64,000 nt of DNA from Tritrichomonas foetus (Eukaryota > Parabasalia > Tritrichomonadida > Tritrichomonadidae): NCBI GenBank assembly GCA_001839685.1, contig MLAK01000691.1, positions 1 to 64,000 on the forward strand. Reading direction: 5' to 3'. The notes beneath the pieces are model-generated. The model did no database searches. It was not told the DNA's origin and worked only from the letters and a program-made list of their open reading frames with translations. The stretch's first letter is position 1; every line of letters begins with the position of its first letter. Both the position numbers and the translations under genes were made by a program. Shown here one piece after another: positions 1-9,139 of the stretch.

Positions 1-380
1 GTCCCACAAAATCTTTGGGGGACCACTTTGTAAACCTTTCATATAGGAGGATATTATTCCCAATAAAAACTACATATTGACACAAAATTTAGGAGCACAA
101 ATAATGCTGCTATACTAACGAACTTTAGCTATCTGAGTGTACACTATTTTCCAAATCTTTCAGCTATCATATTCTTGAGGCAAAAAATATTGAGTTATCA
201 ACCACGAGACTTAATGTAACCGATAACTATTAATTTCTAAGGGTTCATATTTTATTACACTCAATTTATTTTAGTACCACAGAATGTTTCATTCCAATTT
301 GCCGCAACATAATCTTTCAATCTCAAATTAAAACAACCAAAAATTTCACATTAATCTATTGAAACAATACTCATTAAAAA
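1..380. other. Intergenic, left edge
   Basis: AT-rich sequence before the first gene. I see no coding remnant. The only recognisable signal is the initiator motif listed separately next to the start codon of the kinase gene. Confidence 0.6.
371..375 (+). promoter_or_regulatory. Inr element TCATT for the AGC kinase
   Basis: TCATT lies six to ten nucleotides before the ATG at 381. It matches the trichomonad initiator consensus TCA(+1)[C/T][A/T], where the A is the transcription start. The implied 5' UTR is about 8 nt, which is normal for this group. The match is seen; the function is inferred from family knowledge. Confidence 0.6.
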
Positions 381-1664
381 ATGTTTGAAGAGCGGAGCGG
401 CCCGGTCAAAGTTAAAATCCCTGGAAGAGGATTATCATCCGTAACTGCAAAACTACATGATTCTAAAATAGAAATCTTTCAAAATGAAAAATTACTCAAA
501 TCTTTACCAATATCACCTTCAACATCAATAGACATTGATCGATCCAACTTGTGCTCTATATCAATTCACAATCGAAGTGATGAACTCGAAATGTATGCAT
601 CAGATAACGAGGAAACAATGGAATGGCTTTACGCATTGAAATCAGCTACATATTATCACCCATCTGTTTCAATGGACTCATTTAAGTTGCTTGCCGTCAT
701 TGGAAGAGGTTATTATGGCAAAGTCATGCTAGCTCAAAAAAAGGATTCAGGAGAACTTTTTGCCATTAAATCAATTCAAAAGAAAAAATTGGTTGAAACC
801 AACAAAGTATCCACAGTTATTTCGGAAAGAAATGTTTTAACTCAAGCTATTCATCCATTTATCGTAAAATTACGATATGCTTTTCAAACTGCTTCAAAAT
901 TTTATTTGGTTATCGAGTATGCACCTGGAGGAGAACTATTTTTCCACATGCAAATTCGAGATATCATACCTCAAAAAGAGGCAAAATTATATTGCGCAGA
1001 AATTGCTTTAGCATTAGATTATCTTCATTCTAAAGGAATTGTGTATCGTGATTTGAAACCAGAAAATATTTTACTAGATTCAAACGGATTTATTAAGTTG
1101 ACAGATTTTGGATTAGCCAAAGATTTAAGTGTAATAAAATGCACAAAAACATTGTGTGGAACTCAAGAGTATCTTTCACCGGAACTAATTATGCGACAAC
1201 CATATAGTTTTGAAATAGATTGGTGGGCATTAGGAGTTGTGATGTACGAAATGATTTTTGGATATGGGCCTTTTTATCGTGAAAACTTTAATGAAATGTT
1301 TCGAAGAATCATTGAGGATCCAGTCAGTTTTCCTTCTAATACTGATCGCAAATTAATTTCATTAATATTTGGATTATTAACAAAAGACCCATCAAAACGT
1401 TATAAATTTCGAGAAATAAAATCTTCTCCATTTTTTGCTGATTTAAATTGGGATGATGTTTACTGTATGAATGTGAAACCTCCGTTTATTCCCAAAATAA
1501 AAAACCCTACAATGCCAACATATTTCGATAGAGAATTTACAATGGAACAACCAGCTGATTCTATAGTTACACCTTTGGTTGGATCAGTATCAGATATTTC
1601 CGATTTTTCTTTTGACTCAAAAGAACTCATTTCACCAGTTGATGTTCATTTTAGTCCTCAATAG
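381..1664 (+). CDS. PH-domain AGC-family serine/threonine kinase (Akt/PKB-like)
   Basis: This 427-residue protein has an N-terminal PH-like region (about 5-92, ending in an EWLYALKSA helix) followed by a complete AGC kinase domain (about 101-362). Visible motifs are the Gly loop GRGYYGKV (108-115), the VAIK-type Lys130, the catalytic loop YRDLKPEN (Asp224) and DFG (Asp242). Activation-loop Thr257 sits in TLCGTQEYLSPE, the usual PDK1 site. The C-terminal tail carries a TP site near residue 396 and a hydrophobic motif ISDFSF with Ser410, the type phosphorylated by TORC2 in other eukaryotes. PH plus AGC plus hydrophobic motif is the Akt/PKB architecture. All catalytic residues are present, so it should be active. 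An Inr lies directly upstream. The exact AGC subfamily (Akt versus other PH-AGC kinases) is not settled by reading alone. Confidence 0.88.
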   Translation: MFEERSGPVKVKIPGRGLSSVTAKLHDSKIEIFQNEKLLKSLPISPSTSIDIDRSNLCSISIHNRSDELEMYASDNEETMEWLYALKSATYYHPSVSMDSFKLLAVIGRGYYGKVMLAQKKDSGELFAIKSIQKKKLVETNKVSTVISERNVLTQAIHPFIVKLRYAFQTASKFYLVIEYAPGGELFFHMQIRDIIPQKEAKLYCAEIALALDYLHSKGIVYRDLKPENILLDSNGFIKLTDFGLAKDLSVIKCTKTLCGTQEYLSPELIMRQPYSFEIDWWALGVVMYEMIFGYGPFYRENFNEMFRRIIEDPVSFPSNTDRKLISLIFGLLTKDPSKRYKFREIKSSPFFADLNWDDVYCMNVKPPFIPKIKNPTMPTYFDREFTMEQPADSIVTPLVGSVSDISDFSFDSKELISPVDVHFSPQ

Positions 1665-2030
1665 TGTATCCTAAAAAACATGTTAAATTCCTGTTTATCA
1701 AATAAAATATATTTCAATAATTTACTTTTTGAACTATAACTCATGCTTAAAATTTTTTACGGCACACAGATTCTTTCTTATCTTGATAAGTATGAATCAA
1801 TAACATCCATTTGATGACCCAATATTCATATCGCTTTTTTGAAACATGAGGTGACTTTCTATCCTAAAGATAACAATTTAAATAAGTTGGTGAATTACCG
1901 AAATGATATTCATTATTTGCTTTCCGCTGAGAATTTTATTTTCTTATACTTTTTTAACTCACAACAGTTTAATCATTTAAGTGAAGGATTATGTCTACAT
2001 TCGCATGAAACTAGAGTTAGATAAAGTGTT
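1665..2030. other. Intergenic between kinase and transposon 1
   Basis: A TAAA, the trichomonad-type polyadenylation signal, follows within about 10 nt of the kinase stop codon. The rest is AT-rich without a convincing gene. An open frame at 1839-2024 has no coding character and ends in the target-site duplication of transposon 1. Confidence 0.55.
2023..2030. repeat. Target-site duplication AAAGTGTT (left copy)
   Basis: AAAGTGTT directly precedes the left inverted repeat of transposon 1 and is repeated exactly at 4047-4054 after the right inverted repeat. A perfect 8-bp direct repeat around matching TIRs is the footprint of a cut-and-paste insertion. Confidence 0.85.
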
Positions 2031-2140
2031 AGATGTATACAAACTAAATAGTCTTAACGTACGAAATCACTAAAATGATCCTTATCATCAGTATTACTTA
2101 ATACCATCAGTCAAAAATCAAAACCCAAATAGCTAAAAGA

Positions 2141-2239
2141 ATGACGAAAATTTCCCTTATCGCAAACTTCGCAAATGGCCGAATTCAAAAATATTTCGAA
2201 AATGATTCTGAAGAAGCTATTGTTTCAGTTTTCGGGTGA
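2141..2239 (+). CDS. Short conserved ORF in transposon 1 (32 aa)
   Basis: A 32-codon frame begins MTKISLIANF and ends in AIVSVFG. It is preserved with one substitution (Gln to His) in transposon 2 at 8931-9029 on the minus strand. I recognise no family. Conservation in two copies that are about 99% identical says little about selection. It may be the 5' piece of a decayed transposon gene. Confidence 0.25.
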   Translation: MTKISLIANFANGRIQKYFENDSEEAIVSVFG

Positions 2240-2560
2240 ACAGCTTTCAGTCAATTGTTAAATCTATTTTTTATAGTTATGAGCCATATTTATTCATAGT
2301 TTTGAAATTTTGCAACAATTAAACCGAAAAAAGAGCGATTTTGGAGAAAGCCTAAAAAAAAATTGTGAGAAGCTTTTTTTCCAAGAATCACAAAGATTAT
2401 AATACTGCTTCCCATAATTCTATTTACACTTCTTCTATCGATTTTTAATTAAAAATCGCGAAAATTTTGATAGTTTTAACTCAGTGATGTTGAATTAATT
2501 CAATTTCCATTTGACAAATATGAATGTATTGAAATCTTTTCTGTCATAAAATTTTAGTAT

Positions 2561-2821
2561 ATGAAGAAAATAGACTGGCAGTCCTCAACAGCACATTCTC
2601 AAGCAGGGATACAGATACAACGATTGAAAGACCAAATCAAGAAAAATGGAATCCAATATGTTTTTTTCCAGACTCGATGCCAAGTGAATTTTCTGATGAC
2701 TCGCCATTTAGATGGCAAAACATTCGTAATCTTCTCATTGATGCCTAAATTTTTTTTATTTATATCAAAATTATTAATATTTTTTTTATACTTCATTTTT
2801 GTATTTTGGAAAACATTATAA
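2561..2821 (+). CDS. Short conserved ORF in transposon 1 (86 aa)
   Basis: An 86-codon frame begins MKKIDWQSS and has a hydrophobic Phe/Leu-rich C-terminus. It is nearly identical to the minus-strand frame at 8349-8609 in transposon 2 (a His to Gln change in the middle). It may be part of a disrupted transposon protein. The function is unknown and no catalytic motif is visible. The low-complexity T-rich end suggests the last third is not real protein. Confidence 0.25.
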   Translation: MKKIDWQSSTAHSQAGIQIQRLKDQIKKNGIQYVFFQTRCQVNFLMTRHLDGKTFVIFSLMPKFFLFISKLLIFFLYFIFVFWKTL

Positions 2822-3564
2822 TTTTCGATGGAGGGTCATATGATAATAAAAAGCACGATTTATGATAAGAAATAATCAAGATATTAATGCTATAAAATCA
2901 CTTTTTATCTCAATAATTCTCAGAAATTTCTGTGGGGTTTATTTTTTTCTCACAATTTTTTTTTGGANGTGAAATATGTGTAATAATAAAAAATTATCTC
3001 TATCCAACTTTTGGTAAGACCAAATCTTTTATAAAAATAAATTTACAATATTTTAACTCTTATTTTTACAATATTCCAAAATGATGTAATTTAATTGGTA
3101 GCTTTTTAAACCGGAGTACCTTTGATTGATTCCTATAAAAAGTACACAACCTATGCTTCTACGCTTATGATTTTATTTATATTTTCTCCATATAATTAGC
3201 ATAATTAAAAAATAATATATCCAAAATATTAAAAGATTTTGTCTTTTTATTTTTGAGATATTCTTCGATTTAATAAAAAAAGCAATTTTTTTAGAAATAC
3301 TTATTGTTTTGAATACATTATAATCGTCTATTCCATTGAAAATGAAAATCTACTTTTTTCCCACACATATGCGACATATCCTTGATTTTTGAGAGAATTT
3401 ACATGGATAAGCTCCTTCAAAAGGATTTTAAGAAAGAAAAAAAAATTATGCCCAAAAAATAAGATTCTCAAATAATTTCAGAATTAAATTCAATTTCCTT
3501 CTTTATTAATAAGAATGTTCATGATTTTGTGTGAGTTGAATACAATTGGTTCATTAGATTTTGA

Positions 3565-3831
3565 TCAAATATCGAATTTTTTTTGAGAACGTAATTCTCG
3601 ACAACCAAAAGACGAAAATGCTTTATAAATCGATGTTAATACATTCTGACGAAATTGTGCATGTTGGCAAAGTTTGAAAAAAAATCTAAGCATCAATCTT
3701 TCGGAAAATTCAAATTCAATAAAATTGGTGTATTGCAAGATAAATTCGATAAAATTGTCCACATAGTAGGGATAATATAGAGAAATATTTGAGTAACTCT
3801 TTGATCTAGTGGAAAGGGCAAAATCTTTCAT
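3565..3831 (-). CDS. Unrecognised 88-aa ORF in the unique half of transposon 1
   Basis: This minus-strand frame in the right half of transposon 1 encodes a protein rich in Phe, Tyr and Ser, with the local pattern NFIEFEFSERLMLRFFFKL. I do not recognise it. It has no counterpart in transposon 2, so it belongs to the segment that differs between the two elements. It may be a captured fragment or chance. Confidence 0.2.
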   Translation of the reverse strand: MKDFALSTRSKSYSNISLYYPYYVDNFIEFILQYTNFIEFEFSERLMLRFFFKLCQHAQFRQNVLTSIYKAFSSFGCRELRSQKKFDI

Positions 3832-4237
3832 CTGCCTGGAGATTTTAGAAATAACGTGTAATTTCGAAAATAGTAATCAAGCGAATTTTGGCATTTTTTA
3901 TTGGTTGAGATCTATTCAGCAAAAATTCGTTGCTGTAAATTAAGCATCAGAGAGTCGGGAAGTTGTTTCCAAGATTCGAAAAAGTTCAGTTTATTTAATG
4001 AAAATAAACGTATTTCCAGGTTGTGTACTTTTGTTTGTATACATCTAAAGTGTTCGATAAAATTTTTTGAAAGGCATTGAATTTTTGAGATTACCTAGAA
4101 AAATTGTGATATTTATTAAACGTATATCTGCTTGGAAAATATTGTAAAGCTTATAAAACGGTTTTTAACAAAAATTGAATTCGGTTTACTTTTCTATCAA
4201 AAAGTTTTGTTAGAGCAAACACAAAAATTTCCAAAAA

Positions 4238-4945
4238 ATGCTTGTTCAAAGGCCAGAAACCGATATTCAACACAAAATAGTTCTACTCGGTGATTCTAGA
4301 GTCGGCAAGACATCTCTTCTCAATCGACAACTTCACGGATACCAACCACAAAATTTGAATCCCACAATTGGATGCCATTGCAATGAATTAACAATGACGG
4401 TTGATGACAAGCCAGTTACTCTTCAGGTTTGGGATACGGCTGGACAGGAAATGTACAGAGCATTAGTTCCAGTTTATTTAAAAGGCGCGCACGCAGCGAT
4501 TGTTATCTTCGATATTACAGAAATCGACTCCTTCAACTCCCTTGGCCATTGGTATGATTTGCTTCGTGATACAGTTTCAGAATCGACTCCAGTTTTTCTT
4601 GTTGCAAACAAAACAGACCTTCTCAAAGATATCACCTCGAATACAAATAACTCATCGCCGAATAACAACAGTCAAGTAAACGACAGCGCATCAAACGACA
4701 GCAATGTTGGTGAGAATCGCTCATCAAACTCCCCAATTGAAAGATCCAATTTCGTTGATGACGAATCTGCAAAAGCTTTCGCAATAAGTCATAGTTCAAA
4801 ATTCTTCAGAGCGAGCGCTTTAACAGGCGAAGGCGTTGATGAGATTTTCCAAGCAGTTGCAAAAGAGATGGCGAGAGCGGCATTCACCGATGCCAACCCC
4901 CGTGGGCTTGAGCCAATCCCACAAAGCAAAAAGAAATGCTGCTGA
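4238..4945 (+). CDS. Rab-family small GTPase with Asn/Ser-rich insert
   Basis: A 235-residue Ras-superfamily GTPase with the Rab layout. It has P-loop GDSRVGKT (18-25), switch I Thr43, WDTAGQE (65-71), NKTD (124-127), SAL (193-195) and a C-terminal KKKCC for double geranylgeranylation. Rabs recruit effectors to membranes in vesicle traffic. It is about 35 residues longer than usual. The extra length is an Asn/Ser-rich insert at about 131-170, between the G4 and G5 motifs, where the fold has a surface loop. The downstream neighbour at 5618 is another, clearly different, Rab. No Inr match is seen immediately upstream. The subfamily is uncertain (Rab5/21/22-like switch regions are possible). Confidence 0.9.
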   Translation: MLVQRPETDIQHKIVLLGDSRVGKTSLLNRQLHGYQPQNLNPTIGCHCNELTMTVDDKPVTLQVWDTAGQEMYRALVPVYLKGAHAAIVIFDITEIDSFNSLGHWYDLLRDTVSESTPVFLVANKTDLLKDITSNTNNSSPNNNSQVNDSASNDSNVGENRSSNSPIERSNFVDDESAKAFAISHSSKFFRASALTGEGVDEIFQAVAKEMARAAFTDANPRGLEPIPQSKKKCC

Positions 4946-5617
4946 AGTTTCCCAAATCATTGACATCAAATGATAAATCCAATCACCTGAAGCATTGTTT
5001 TTTCCGAAAGATGATTTTGAAAAAACATAAAAAGTACTTCATTGGAAGAAATTGTCGGGATACTGTAATGAATGATATATTATGTGAACCAAAGAAAATT
5101 TGTGACATTGTCAGATATTAATTATTATTAAATTTAGCGCATATTTTATTAATTATTTTTATTTTAAATCAAACACACTTTTTATGCACAAACAATTTCT
5201 TCTGCATTAAACAAAGGATATTTCATCTCATATATTTTCTACAAAAAACAAAAACATGTGATATTAAATGCTAATTTACCTATAAATCCTTGTGCCCACG
5301 ATTTTGTATTTTCAAAATCATTTTGGGCATAAGCGCAAACCCTAAAAATCTTGAATATGTACATTAAATTTTTAAAATTAAAAAAGAAATTCCAAAAAAG
5401 CATTAAATATTTATATTATTCTTTTACTCGAGTTGGTGTCGGGAATTTCACAATTTCTTTACTTCTAGGTTTTTTGTTGAAGAAGATAAGTTGACAAGTT
5501 ATCAGTGAATAATTGAATCTTTATTTGGACAATTCATAAGTTAAGAATAAATTTTCAAAGATAATGACATTTTTGTGAGCTCGACTCAAATCTTCATCTA
5601 CAAAATCGAATCTGCGA
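4946..5617. other. Intergenic between the two Rab genes
   Basis: About 670 bp of AT-rich sequence. I see no gene, repeat or RNA here. Confidence 0.6.
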
Positions 5618-6205
5618 ATGTCAGATGATATTCAGGGCGACGTTATTGCAACTCTAAAACTCATTGTCGTTGGATCAGCTGGTGTGGGGAAAACCACTCT
5701 CATCAGTGCTTTTCAGCATAAAAATAATCCTTTGGACACAACTCCAACAATTGCGCCAGCTTCAACAGTTGCTCTCATTGGCTTATCAAAAGGAAGTTCC
5801 GTATCGTTAGTTATTTGGGATACAGCCGGCCAAGAACGCTTTCAATCAATATCACAAATGTTTTATCGAGACGCTGACGTTTGTTTTGTTTGCTTTGATT
5901 CAACAGATGAGGACTCTATTGAAACATGGATCACTCGGGTTCGAAATGAAGTCCCGCAATGCATTATTATTTTCGTGGCAACAAAATGCGACCTACTCGA
6001 TTCCGAACAAACAAATTTAATGAATAATCAGATGAAACAGATTGCTCAGAAATACGGCGTGCCAATGACTTTTATTACTTCAGCGAAAACTGGAAAAGGA
6101 GTTAATGATATTTTCCAGGCGGCCGCTGAGTGCGTATATCAGGTCCAAACACGAAATATGACGACCAATTTAGAACCAAATGAGAAAAAAGAAAAATGTT
6201 GCTGA
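5618..6205 (+). CDS. Rab-family small GTPase
   Basis: A 195-residue Rab-like GTPase of normal length. It has P-loop GSAGVGKT (19-26), a Thr-rich switch I (TTPTIAPAS), WDTAGQERF (67-75), the G4 motif TKCD (122-125), SAK (155-157) and a C-terminal EKCC prenylation motif. The G4 motif has Thr instead of the usual Asn (TKCD for NKxD), a change tolerated in several Ras-like proteins. WDTAGQERFQSISQMFYRDA is typical of Rab proteins. It probably acts in endocytic or secretory traffic; the subfamily cannot be fixed from sequence reading. Confidence 0.9.
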   Translation: MSDDIQGDVIATLKLIVVGSAGVGKTTLISAFQHKNNPLDTTPTIAPASTVALIGLSKGSSVSLVIWDTAGQERFQSISQMFYRDADVCFVCFDSTDEDSIETWITRVRNEVPQCIIIFVATKCDLLDSEQTNLMNNQMKQIAQKYGVPMTFITSAKTGKGVNDIFQAAAECVYQVQTRNMTTNLEPNEKKEKCC

Positions 6206-7239
6206 TATTTGTGATTATTATTTATAAAGGAAATTTATCACTCTAATATGTTATCTTATTTTTTTGTTTCTTCTTTATTCTAATTTATCTGGACATGTTT
6301 TATTTCACCAATTAATTCATTTCAAGGAATCAAATTTTATTTCAAATTAGGGCATAAAAAGATATTGTAGTAGGTTATTCGCATTTAACTATTTTTTCAA
6401 AACATTCTACCAAAATCTCAAAAATAAAAAAAAATGTTATTCGATTATGAACAATGAAAATCGAAGAAATTATTTTTTCATCTTTACAAAAGCCTTCATA
6501 AATATAAATAATTATTTTGGTTAACTATATTTGGAAATAGTTCTAAAAAAACCCTTACTCATGCCGTCAAGGCAGAATTCTGATTTTTGATGAAATTAGC
6601 AAAATGTGAAGTGAATTTGACATTTTATTGTCTGTAAAATGTATCGATTTATTTCCAGGACGAAGAATTAAGTTTGCAAAAAGAATCTCTTCCTATGAAA
6701 CACGCCGAAAGGCAATTATTGAGGAAGTGGCGCCTAAATAACCATAATCTTTAATTGAATACATTTGATGAATCGATTTATTCATGTTGTACTTAATATA
6801 ATAATTTGACAAATATCTGGTTTAACTCCAAATAGGTAACTTTATTTATGTGCATATATAAATTTAATATATAAATGTTAATATTTATCCTAAAAAGCGA
6901 GATGAAACTATGTATATATAATGAGGCAAACACAAAATAATATTTTCGTGTCTCAATTAATTTTCTATACTTTTAGCTTAACAATTTTTCAATATGAATG
7001 AGGCCGTTTTGAAAATTTGGAACAATATTTCAAAAGATTATTCCCTAATTGTTAGACTCATCAATCTTTTTCATATTGAATATCCATTCAATATTCAGAA
7101 ATAAAAAAGATTAATTTCAATGATTTTGCTAATAAGTTTCTAGATTTTGAATGAGACAAAAAAAAATGTTGATAATATTTTAATAATAAAAATAACTACG
7201 TAAAGAAATACTGGAAATATCTCGAAAAAATTAAATCCG
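6206..7239. other. Intergenic, with a possible short coding relic
   Basis: About 1 kb between the Rab gene and the convergent Myb gene. Most is AT-rich without signal. At 6610-6741 an open frame of about 43 codons without an ATG reads like protein (ends YETRRKAIIEEVAPK-stop) and is locally less AT-rich. It might be a gene relic, but this is weak. No other feature was seen. Confidence 0.5.
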
Positions 7240-7995
7240 TTAAACAAGGTTTGCGTGAATCTCTACTGGCTGGGAGAGCAAATTTTTGATTTCGACCGCA
7301 TCGATGGCGCATTTTCTGGTTTCGATAATGACATCTTTCTTCGAAGCATGCTTCCGGAGGACTGTATACCACCTATTTTTTACAGCGCACGAAGTACGGC
7401 CTGGCAGCTGCGATGCGATTTGCGTCCAGTGGTTGCCGATTTTGGCCCTTTCTGCAATTATGAAATCATCTTCCCATGGCTCGAATGGAGACTTTTTGAG
7501 CCCAGGAGAAATTCTGAACATCCAGCGTTCTCGGCACTGTGTTGGAGTTCTTCCTGGAATGGTGCAGGCGACATTGTCCCAGTGATTTGTCCCATATCTT
7601 AATACAGCGTTTCGAAGGAGGGTATCTTCGTTCGTCGACCAGGCCCCTCTGGTCACATAATCAAGTGTTGTTGGAATGATGCATGCATAATTATTTCCAG
7701 CTGCATTGGCCAAGCCTGAAGGTTGAATTGCCGGGTTGATATTTGCATTGGCAATTGGGTTGTTTTGAACTGTTATATTGCCACTAATTGTACTAATGTG
7801 GCCAATCGTCGCTGGCTGGGCGTTTGAAGGAGCATAGGCGTAATTAAGATTTGGCGATGGGGAATATTGCGGATTCGAAAGATGGTTTGCAGTCTGTCTA
7901 TTTGGTATAGTTGGAACTTGGTTGTAATGCGGAGTGGCCGAATAAAGGTAGCCTTGAAACTCTTGAATATTGGGTATTTTGATGAATCCCTCCAT
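7240..7995 (-). CDS. R2R3-type Myb DNA-binding protein
   Basis: A 251-residue protein with two adjacent Myb/SANT repeats. Repeat one is at about 116-163 (RGAWSTNEDTLLRNAV, then GRTPTQCRERW). Repeat two is at about 168-214 (PWEDDFIIAERAKIGNHW, then GRTSCAVKNRW). The regularly spaced Trp residues of the three-helix Myb fold are visible. The first 110 residues are Asn/Pro/Ala/Gln-rich and likely disordered. Trichomonads have many such two-repeat Myb proteins, and some regulate adhesion and iron-responsive genes. The target here is unknown. The ATG has an Inr 12-16 nt upstream at 8007-8011. A transposon (8044-9139) starts only 49 bp upstream of the ATG, leaving the Inr intact but replacing the more distal promoter. 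Confidence 0.9.
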   Translation of the reverse strand: MEGFIKIPNIQEFQGYLYSATPHYNQVPTIPNRQTANHLSNPQYSPSPNLNYAYAPSNAQPATIGHISTISGNITVQNNPIANANINPAIQPSGLANAAGNNYACIIPTTLDYVTRGAWSTNEDTLLRNAVLRYGTNHWDNVACTIPGRTPTQCRERWMFRISPGLKKSPFEPWEDDFIIAERAKIGNHWTQIASQLPGRTSCAVKNRWYTVLRKHASKKDVIIETRKCAIDAVEIKNLLSQPVEIHANLV

Positions 7996-8006
7996 ATTTT
8001 TATTAC

Positions 8007-8011
8007 AATGA
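8007..8011 (-). promoter_or_regulatory. Inr element TCATT for the Myb gene
   Basis: On the minus strand TCATT lies 11 nt before the Myb ATG, fitting the trichomonad Inr. It is the last promoter signal left between the gene and transposon 2. Confidence 0.55.
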
Positions 8012-8035
8012 AGTTAGTGAGTTTTCAAATTTTGG

Positions 8036-8043
8036 TTGAGAAT
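8036..8043. repeat. Target-site duplication TTGAGAAT (left copy)
   Basis: TTGAGAAT abuts the left TIR of transposon 2 and is repeated exactly at 9140-9147 after the right TIR. It is a perfect 8-bp direct repeat. Confidence 0.85.
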
Positions 8044-8348
8044 AGATGTATACAAACTAACTAGCTCTAGATGTAGAAGACTATTGAGAGATCTAAATGA
8101 ATAATTGTTGATATTATTGTCATCTAAAAATTATTTAATTGTAATCCTATTAATAATATATAAATATTATAATTTAAAAATCAAGATACAGAGAAAACCA
8201 AATCCAAAAAAAAATTGTGAGAAAAAAATAAACCCAACAGAAATTTCTGAGAATTATTGAGATAAAAAGTGATTTTATAGCATTAATATCTTGATTATTT
8301 CTTATCATAAATCGTGCTTTTTATTATCATATGACCCTCCATCGAAAA

Positions 8349-8609
8349 TTATAATGTTTTCCAAAATACAAAAATGAAGTATAAAAAAAATATTAATAAT
8401 TTTGATATAAATAAAAAAAATTTAGGCATCAATGAGAAGATTACGAATGTTTTGCCATCTAATTGGCGAGTCATCAGAAAATTCACTTGGCATCGAGTCT
8501 GGAAAAAAACATATTGGATTCCATTTTTCTTGATTTGGTCTTTCAATCGTTGTATCTGTATCCCTGCTTGAGAATGTGCTGTTGAGGACTGCCAGTCTAT
8601 TTTCTTCAT
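8349..8609 (-). CDS. Short conserved ORF in transposon 2 (86 aa)
   Basis: Near-identical counterpart of the 2561-2821 frame in transposon 1, starting MKKIDWQSS. No known domain was recognised. See the transposon entries. Confidence 0.25.
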   Translation of the reverse strand: MKKIDWQSSTAHSQAGIQIQRLKDQIKKNGIQYVFFQTRCQVNFLMTRQLDGKTFVIFSLMPKFFLFISKLLIFFLYFIFVFWKTL

Positions 8610-8930
8610 ATACTAAAATTTTATGACAGAAAAGATTTCAATACATTCATATTTGTCAAATGGAAATTGAATTAATTCAACATCACTGAGTTAAAACTAT
8701 CAAAATTTTCGCGATTTTTAATTAAAAATCGATAGAAGAAGTGTAAATAGAATTATGGGAAGCAGTGTTATAATCTTTGTGATTCTTGGAAAAAAAGCTT
8801 CTCACAATTTTTTTTTAGGCTTTCTCCAAAATCGCTCTTTTTTCGGTTTAATTGTTGCAAAATTTCAAAACTATGAATAAATATGGCTCATAACTATAAA
8901 AAATAGATTTAACAATTGACTGAAAGCTGT

Positions 8931-9029
8931 TCACCCGAAAACTGAAACAATAGCTTCTTCAGAATCATTTTCGAAATATTTGTGAATTCGACCATTTGCG
9001 AAGTTTGCGATAAGGGAAATTTTCGTCAT
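8931..9029 (-). CDS. Short conserved ORF in transposon 2 (32 aa)
   Basis: Counterpart of the 2141-2239 frame in transposon 1 with one amino-acid change. No known domain was recognised. Confidence 0.22.
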   Translation of the reverse strand: MTKISLIANFANGRIHKYFENDSEEAIVSVFG

Positions 9030-9139
9030 TCTTTTAGCTATTTGGGTTTTGATTTTTGACTGATGGTATTAAGTAATACTGATGATAAGGATCATTTTAG
9101 TGATTTCGTACGTTAAGACTATTTGGTTTGTATACATCT

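Larger units (their letters stand above)
2031..4046. mobile_element. DNA transposon 1 (TIR AGATGTATACAAAC, 8-bp TSD)
   Basis: A 2016-bp element is bounded by perfect 14-bp terminal inverted repeats, AGATGTATACAAAC at 2031-2044 and its complement at 4033-4046. It is flanked by the 8-bp duplication AAAGTGTT. Its left 937 bp (2031 to about 2968) is about 99% identical to the reverse complement of 8204-9139 in transposon 2. The right half is unique in this window. A second, internal 13-bp inverted pair, AAGTACACAACCT, lies at 3140-3152 and 4018-4030. It contains only short open frames and no recognisable transposase, so it is probably non-autonomous or decayed. An 8-bp TSD fits hAT, P or Merlin groups; the TIR does not identify which. 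One ambiguous base lies at 2968. Confidence 0.82.
8044..9139. mobile_element. DNA transposon 2 (same family as transposon 1)
   Basis: A 1096-bp element with the same 14-bp TIR as transposon 1 (AGATGTATACAAAC at 8044-8057, complement at 9126-9139) and its own perfect 8-bp duplication TTGAGAAT. Bases 8204-9139 are about 99% identical, in inverse orientation, to 2031-2968 of transposon 1. The remaining 160 bp next to the left TIR are not shared. It therefore looks like an internally rearranged or deleted relative. Both short ORFs of the shared part are kept (8349-8609 and 8931-9029, minus strand). High identity and intact TSDs point to recent mobility. Confidence 0.82.
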
